Source: Chondrosia reniformis (Eukaryota > Porifera > Demospongiae > Chondrillida > Chondrillidae). Taken from it: a DNA stretch of 64,000 nucleotides. The notes under the pieces were generated by a model. It worked only from the letters and a program-made list of their open reading frames with translations. It was not told the origin of the DNA and did no database searches. Shown here in pieces: positions 58,985 through 64,000 of this stretch. The position numbers were made by a program, and so were the translations under genes. Positions within the stretch are counted from its first letter, which is position 1; the number at the start of each line of letters is the position of its first letter. The stretch is from NCBI GenBank assembly GCA_947172415.1, contig OX359190.1, forward strand, positions 2,418,001 through 2,482,000, read 5' to 3'.

Positions 58985-60260
58985 GGAAGAGAAAGCTAAT
59001 TTTTAAGCTTAGAAAAGTCATCCTTGGTCAAAAGCTGGCGAACTTCCTGTGCGAACCGCTCTTGTGTCAAAAAGGAGCCATCTGCAAACCTGAACAGTGG
59101 GCCCTTTTGTATACCCCTTAATGCCACATATGGAAGCAGAGCTGTGAGGAGGCAGAGCTTTTAATCCATTTTCCCAAGTCCTCTCTAAACGGATCTGTCT
59201 TGGATGCCTTTATAGTAATAAAAATCTTAGCTGGTGCCTCCAATAAATCTATCGCCAGGTCAGTAACCCATAGATGCCAACTGGGGTCAAATGTGCTGGT
59301 GGACAGATTGCAAGCCTCTCCTGCCCGCAGGAACCCAAAAAGGGGTTCGTGGCTGCCCAGACCATGAGCTTATCCTGAGAATGTGGGGACTACTGAATTA
59401 CTCTCCACACCTTCGATAGGATATCTGGTGTGTAGACAATGGACCACACCCTGCTGCATAATGAGCCACTGCGCTGCATCAGTCAATGCCATAAATATTT
59501 TAGGCGCTGACTGTAAGTCAAAGGGCAGCCTGGTGTCTACGTAGTAGCTACCTTTCCAGAATAATCACAGAAGTTCCCAATCCTGAGGGTGTAAAGGCAC
59601 TATGCGATATGCATCCTTGATGTCCAACTTTGACAGTCGGGTCCCCACTCCCAATTGCAGGATCTGGCCGTTAGCCAGATCTATTGTTGGGTACCGCAGT
59701 GAGCAGTGCCAGGTTACATCACAAAGATAAGTTCATATATACATATGGTCTGAAGGGTTTGTCCATGCCCCAAGGGCATGCGCTAGAGCAGTGGCCTGCA
59801 CTACAGCAAAATTGGCAAGTAGCTGACTGCCTACTTTGGGCTGTGACAAAGTGGGTGTATAAGCTTGCATCCACACACCTCCAGTTAGTCTTGCGTCGGG
59901 ATGCTGCCTGTACCCTAAAGGCACTATCGTAAATGTGCCAGCCGTCCCCCGTGAACTACAGGTGAGCTTGCAGTATACTGTTGGCGTAGGCCATTAACTC
60001 TTGGAGCATGCAAGGGTGAAAGGAGCATAGAACGGCTGCATAGCGGTGGAAGCAGAGCAGCCAGGTAAAAATATCACCCACGGTCCTCCTACTTGGTCGA
60101 GAGTGCGAGTGGTTGGAGCAGTGGCAGTGCGGATGACTGCAGTCGTCCTGCTGGAGAGCAGTCTGCATCAATGGGGCCGGAAGGAACCAATGGAGCTCCA
60201 CAAATGTAAAGTCCCGCAAGCATTGTAGCAGGCGAGAGGGCAATTGTGTCGCAAACGGTC
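58985..60260 (-). pseudogene. Decayed tyrosine-recombinase retrotransposon (DIRS/Ngaro-like)
   Basis: On the minus strand, in shifting frames: a gag-like segment (SRRTVGDIFTWLLCF, then CQFCCSAGHCSSACP, about 60150-59770); a reverse-transcriptase palm (KLDIKDAYRIVPLHPQDW at about 59634-59570, then TRLPFDLQSAPKIF); and a tyrosine-recombinase core (IKASKTDPFR at about 59213-59184). The order gag, RT, YR and the RT style match DIRS/Ngaro elements. Only 1.3 kb remains of several kb, so large internal deletions have occurred, with many stops. The 57645-58974 transposon sits at its 3' side, apparently inserted in it. Confidence 0.75.
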
Positions 60261-60275
60261 AGGTGTGATGCAGAT

Positions 60276-61645
60276 CTTACATCCTCCCCTGAAGATATAT
60301 ATTCTTTTGTTTGTGTAAAAGTGCTTTAGCTGCGGTTGTTCCAATCAACATTTCTGGGATAGCAGTAGACTTGAGGAAGTGACTCCTTGAATACAAATGA
60401 GATAGTCTAGACCATTTCTTCTTTTAAATTTCATATAAATCTGTAAGTTCCGTTGGTATGCCGTATCTTTACATCCTCCGCCGTAGTTGAATATTCTTTG
60501 ATGGTGTAAAGTGTTTTAGCATTGAATGCTTCAAATGGATGGCATTTCCCGTAATTGAATTGATTTGAGGAAGTGACCTTCTCCAGCTGTTAGGAGGTCA
60601 CTGTGAAATACTTTATTAGAGAGATATATATTCTTTTGTTTGTGTAAAAGTACTTTAGCTGCGATTGTTCCAATCAACATTTCTGGGATAGCGGTGGACT
60701 TGAGGAAGTGACTCCTTGAATACAAATGAGATGGTCTAGACCATTTCTTCTTTTGAATTTCATATAAATCTGTAAGATCCGTTGGTAAGCCGTATCTTTA
60801 CATCCTCCTTCGTAGATGAATATTCTTTGATGATGTAAAAGTGTTTTAGCATTGAATGCTTCAAATGGATGGCATTTCTGGTAATTCAATTGATTTTAGG
60901 AAGTGACCTTCTCCAGTCGACTTCTTATTAATCTGTTTGGTTATGAACCAATGTCTTCCAATGGCCAGGTTTCAAATCTCTTGTCATCTTTCTTGGTTCA
61001 TATGTGACCATCCATGCAAAAAGAGGCATTTTCGTATATGCAACGGAAATTCCTTTTTTGATAACATTTGAAAGGGCTTCCGTAGTTCTATAGAATGTTG
61101 CAAACGGAAGTGTTTTAGCTGTGAATGCTCCAAATGGATGGCATTTCCGGATATCGGTGGATTTGAGGAAGTGACCTTTCCAGCTGTTAGGAGGTCACTG
61201 CGAAATACTTTATTAGAGGCAAGAAAAATATTTTAATGATTAAAGCTTCCATGACTAGTGTGTATTTATAAAGTTGGTTGGTTAACATCTACAGAAACAG
61301 AATCATAGTCAGATGCAAAGCTGGCCAAAGTGACCAAGCTAAATCAGACAGACTATGACTCTGAAGTGATATTGGAACAACCGTTAGAACTAGAGTAGAT
61401 ATCTATTCGGTGTATCATTGGCAAAGCTATCCAGGGCTTCTACTCCCGACAGCAGGGATAGTATAAAAAAAGAAAAGCATCACAAAGAGATAAAACACAA
61501 CACCCAGGTTTGTTCGTAAGGTTGGAGTGAAACAAATTCATTTGCCTCCATTTGTCTTTCTACATTTAAACTTCAGATAAAAGACTACCTCAAACAATTA
61601 GACATGGTTTGGTTGCTTTGAACCACCCGAACTGAGGTAAAGTTA
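60276..61645 (-). repeat. Segmental duplication, copy 1, coding-like but broken
   Basis: Matches 62271-63610 nearly throughout (offset 1995 bp at the left, 1851 at the right, because copy 2 lacks about 140 bp). It contains alternating diverged monomers of about 165 bp (60290-60610 and 60625-60920), each reading on the minus strand as VTSSxxxxxxKC followed by FEAFNAKTLYTIKE-like or decayed sequence. No known domain recognised. Confidence 0.75.
60928..61175 (-). pseudogene. Open coding-like segment of unknown family
   Basis: An 82-codon open minus-strand segment ends at TAA (60930-60928). It includes IRKCHPFGAFTAKTLPF, EALSNVIKKGISVAYTKM, PLFAWMVTYEPRK and GHWKTLVHNQTD. Its start KCHPFGAFTAKTL is the same as the adjacent monomers (KCHPFEAFNAKTL). 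Copy 2 (63139-62909) keeps most of it but is fused by deletion to an upstream Met-rich hydrophobic lead. Confidence 0.45.
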
Positions 61646-61676
61646 TCATAAGTGTCATCCCCGACAGATGTGAGGT

Positions 61677-61909
61677 TTAAGCCATGGGTAAAAGGCAATT
61701 TACCCCATGATAGACACCATTTGGGATTGAGATTCTGTCAAGCAATCCTTTGAGGTTATCACCCGTCTCATCAAGGCACTCGCACTCGAATCTCTTGAGT
61801 ATAGGCCTTACTTTTGACGCGTACCATGATATTAAAGTCCTTTTATTTAGAATATCATTAGAACATTTTCCCTGGCCCGAAAGCTTCCAATCAATGAGAC
61901 TTCCCTGTA
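61677..61909 (-). pseudogene. Exon-like segment between the duplicated blocks, unknown
   Basis: A possible acceptor TACATACAG is followed by an open frame GSLIDWKLSGQGKCS ... RFECECLDETGDNLKGLLD ... GVYHGVNCLLPMA, stop at 61677. Just after it, in another frame, NLTSVGDDTYDNFTSVRV follows, and this is also present in copy 2 (NLTSIGDDTWDNFTSVRV at about 63600-63530). The shared frame with conservative changes suggests a once-coding origin. Confidence 0.4.
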
Positions 61910-62082
61910 TGTATATAAAGTACACTGGCTTTAGTATGAATAATACTAGTCGTTTATGGTGCATTAAAGCTTGATATTTTCCCAGTGATTCTATTTATAC
62001 TGCTTCCAGAACTACAATGGTCTTCATTTATTCCTACTTTTCAAGACCTAAGCCTTCAATGACAAGACATCGGGATATAGTA

Positions 62083-62268
62083 TCAGGTGGTTTGCATTGT
62101 ATATATACAATTCTTGCTGCTTTTAGCCTTTTCCTTGCAATAAGTGTCCCAACTTCCTGTTAGGGTTAGCTGCTTCTCTGCAATGGCTACTCCACTGTCA
62201 GAATGTGAAGGAGGTAGCTTTGACCTTTTTTCAATATTGTATATCTGTACAAACTGTTGAGATGCCAT
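62083..62268 (-). pseudogene. Exon-like ORF upstream of the duplicated blocks, unknown
   Basis: 61 residues, starting MASQQFVQIYNIEKRSK and including GVAIAEKQLTLTGSWDTYCK. No domain recognised, no paired splice sites confirmed. Confidence 0.3.
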
Positions 62269-62270
62269 AT

Positions 62271-63610
62271 CTTACATCCTCCCCCGTAGATATATATTCT
62301 TTTGTTTGTGTAAAAGTGCTTTAGCTGCGGTTGTTCCAATCAACATTTCTGGGATAGCAGTAGACTTGAGGAAGTGACTCCTTGAATACAAATGAGATGG
62401 TCTAGACCATTTCTTCTTTTAAATTTCATATAAATCTGTAAGTTCTGTTGGTATGCCGTATCTTTACATCCTCCGCCGTAGATGAATATTCTTTGATGGT
62501 GTAAAGTGTTTTAGCATTGAATGCTTCAAATGGATGGCATTTCCCGTAATTGAATTGATTTGAGGAAGTGACCTTCTCCAGCTGTTAGGAGGTCACTGTG
62601 AAATACTTTATTAGAGAGATATATATTCTTTTGTTTGTGTAAAAGTGCTTTAGCTGCGATTGTTCCAATCAACATTTCTGGGATAGCGGTGGACTTGAGG
62701 AAGTGCCCCTTTAAATACAAATGAGGTGGTGTAGACCATTTCTTCTTTTGAATTTCATATAAATCTGTAAGATCCGTTGGTAAGCCGTATCTTTACATCT
62801 TCCACCGTAGACGAATATTCTTTGATGGTGTAAAAGTGAATGCTCCAAATGGATGGCATTTCCGGTAATTCAATTGATTTCAGGAAATGACCTTCTCCAG
62901 TCAATTTCTTATTGATCTGTTTGGTTATGAACTAATGTCATCCAATGGCCAGGTTTCAAGTTTCTTGTCGTCTTTCTTGGTTCATATATGGCCATCCATG
63001 CAAAAAGAGGCATTTTAGTATATGCAATGAAAATTCCTTTTTTAATAACATTTGAAAGGGCTTCCGTAATTCTATAGAATATTTTAATGATTAAAGCTTC
63101 CATGACTAGTGTGTATTTATAAAGTTGGTTGGTTAACATCTACAGAAACAGAATCATAGTCAGATGCAAAGCTGGCCAAAGTGACCAAGCTAAATCAGAC
63201 AGACTATGACTCTGAAGTGATATTGGAACAACCGTTAGAACTAGAGTAGATATCTATTCGGTGTATCATTGGCAAAGCTATCCAGGGCTTCTACTCCCGA
63301 CAGCAGGGATGGTAGAAAAGAAAAGCATTTCAAAAAGATAGAAACAACACCCAGGTTTGTTCGTAAGGTTGTAGTGAAACAAATTCATAAAAATACTACT
63401 CATTCCTCGCTTCAAAATCTTGATCGAGTTGGCATTTATTCCACTTCACATATCCAGTTGTTTTAGTTATCTGGACATAGTCTGGTCCCACTTCAGATAA
63501 AAGACCACCTCAAACAATTTGTCATGGTTTGGTTGCTTTGAACCACCCGCACTGAGGTAAAGTTATCCCAAGTGTCATCCCCAATGGATGTGAGGTTTAA
63601 GCTGCTACAT
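62271..63610 (-). repeat. Segmental duplication, copy 2
   Basis: Tandem copy of 60276-61645 in the same orientation. Compared with copy 1 it lacks about 140 bp near 63075, where AAAATATT joins CTATAGAAT, and has scattered substitutions. Confidence 0.75.
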
Positions 63611-64000
63611 ACCTCAGACATATAAACGGGTAGAATGCCCTAGTATTCCTCTCCTTTGGTCATAGCCCACTTGACCATGCAGTCATTGTTCTGTGTACAA
63701 TAATAGAGCAAACATCCGTTTAATGTGAATAATGTAAAGTAAAATATAGAAGCTAGAAAGTTTACAGTTCTAGATCTGGTGAAATGTGGTACTTATCTGT
63801 CACAAGATCAGTTAACATGTGGACTATAGGTTCGTATAATGAAACCTCCTCTACATTTAATTTGTAAATACTACACTGTAAAGAAGAGGTGGTTAATTCC
63901 ACCGAAAAGAGTGGAAACTAGTTGAAAAGTATTGGCTTCCAATTGCGATGGAAATTACCAATGGTGGACATTACCACTATGTATGTAACCGTCAAATTGA
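63611..64000. other. Window end, no gene seen
   Basis: AT-rich; no repeat of the families above and no convincing exon. Confidence 0.4.

Noticed and set aside
1-64000. CRISPR array, bacterial operon or rRNA
   Set aside because: The repeats are minisatellites without spacer structure, the genes are spliced, and no rRNA-like sequence is present.

Overview
The window is AT-rich animal DNA, with long introns, GT-AG splice sites and many short mobile elements. The gene content suits an early-branching metazoan, most likely a demosponge: a death-fold/NACHT/leucine-rich-repeat receptor, a WSCD-type sulfotransferase, a START lipid-transfer protein, a proteinase-K-like subtilase and a two-domain three-finger protein. 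Many palindromic TACGTA runs and MITE families fit that guess, but the species is inferred, not shown.

Five multi-exon genes could be rebuilt by joining open segments at splice sites of matching phase. (1) 146-3471, minus: a five-exon protein of about 310 residues with two tandem Ly6/uPAR-like domains and a GPI-type tail. (2) 17281-25237, plus: a two-exon, 416-residue WSCD-like sulfotransferase with a 6.7 kb intron. (3) 29189-37290, minus: an eleven-exon, 1104-residue NLR (CARD-like, NACHT, LRR). (4) 41587-45592, plus: a six-exon, 253-residue PCTP/StarD2-like START protein. (5) about 46177-53177, plus: a subtilisin-like protease with an I9 prodomain and all four catalytic-site residues; its first exon is unresolved. 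Genes 4 and 5 lie head to tail less than 0.6 kb apart.

The rest is mostly repeats. 3.5-16 kb holds MITEs, minisatellites, fold-back elements, tRNA-derived SINE copies and an internally deleted transposon with a C48 (Ulp1-like) peptidase fragment. 25-29 kb has a pogo/Tigger-like element and a TACCGTAATTCGGG-type MITE. 39.7-40.5 kb is a shortened direct copy of the NLR 3' flank and intron 6, a relic of a tandem NLR paralogue. 41.2-41.5 kb is a decayed GIY-YIG fragment of Penelope type. 57.6-60.3 kb is a decayed tyrosine-recombinase (DIRS/Ngaro-like) retrotransposon split by an element with perfect 35 bp inverted termini. 60.3-63.6 kb is a 1.3 kb tandem duplication of coding-like but broken minus-strand sequence that I do not recognise.

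Two introns show repeats built from splice-site sequence: a 33 bp minisatellite in PCTP intron 2 that multiplies the 5' splice site about 20 times, and a 321 bp tandem duplication in the protease that multiplies the end of an exon and its donor. All gene models come from reading the sequence by eye; no alignment or expression data were available.
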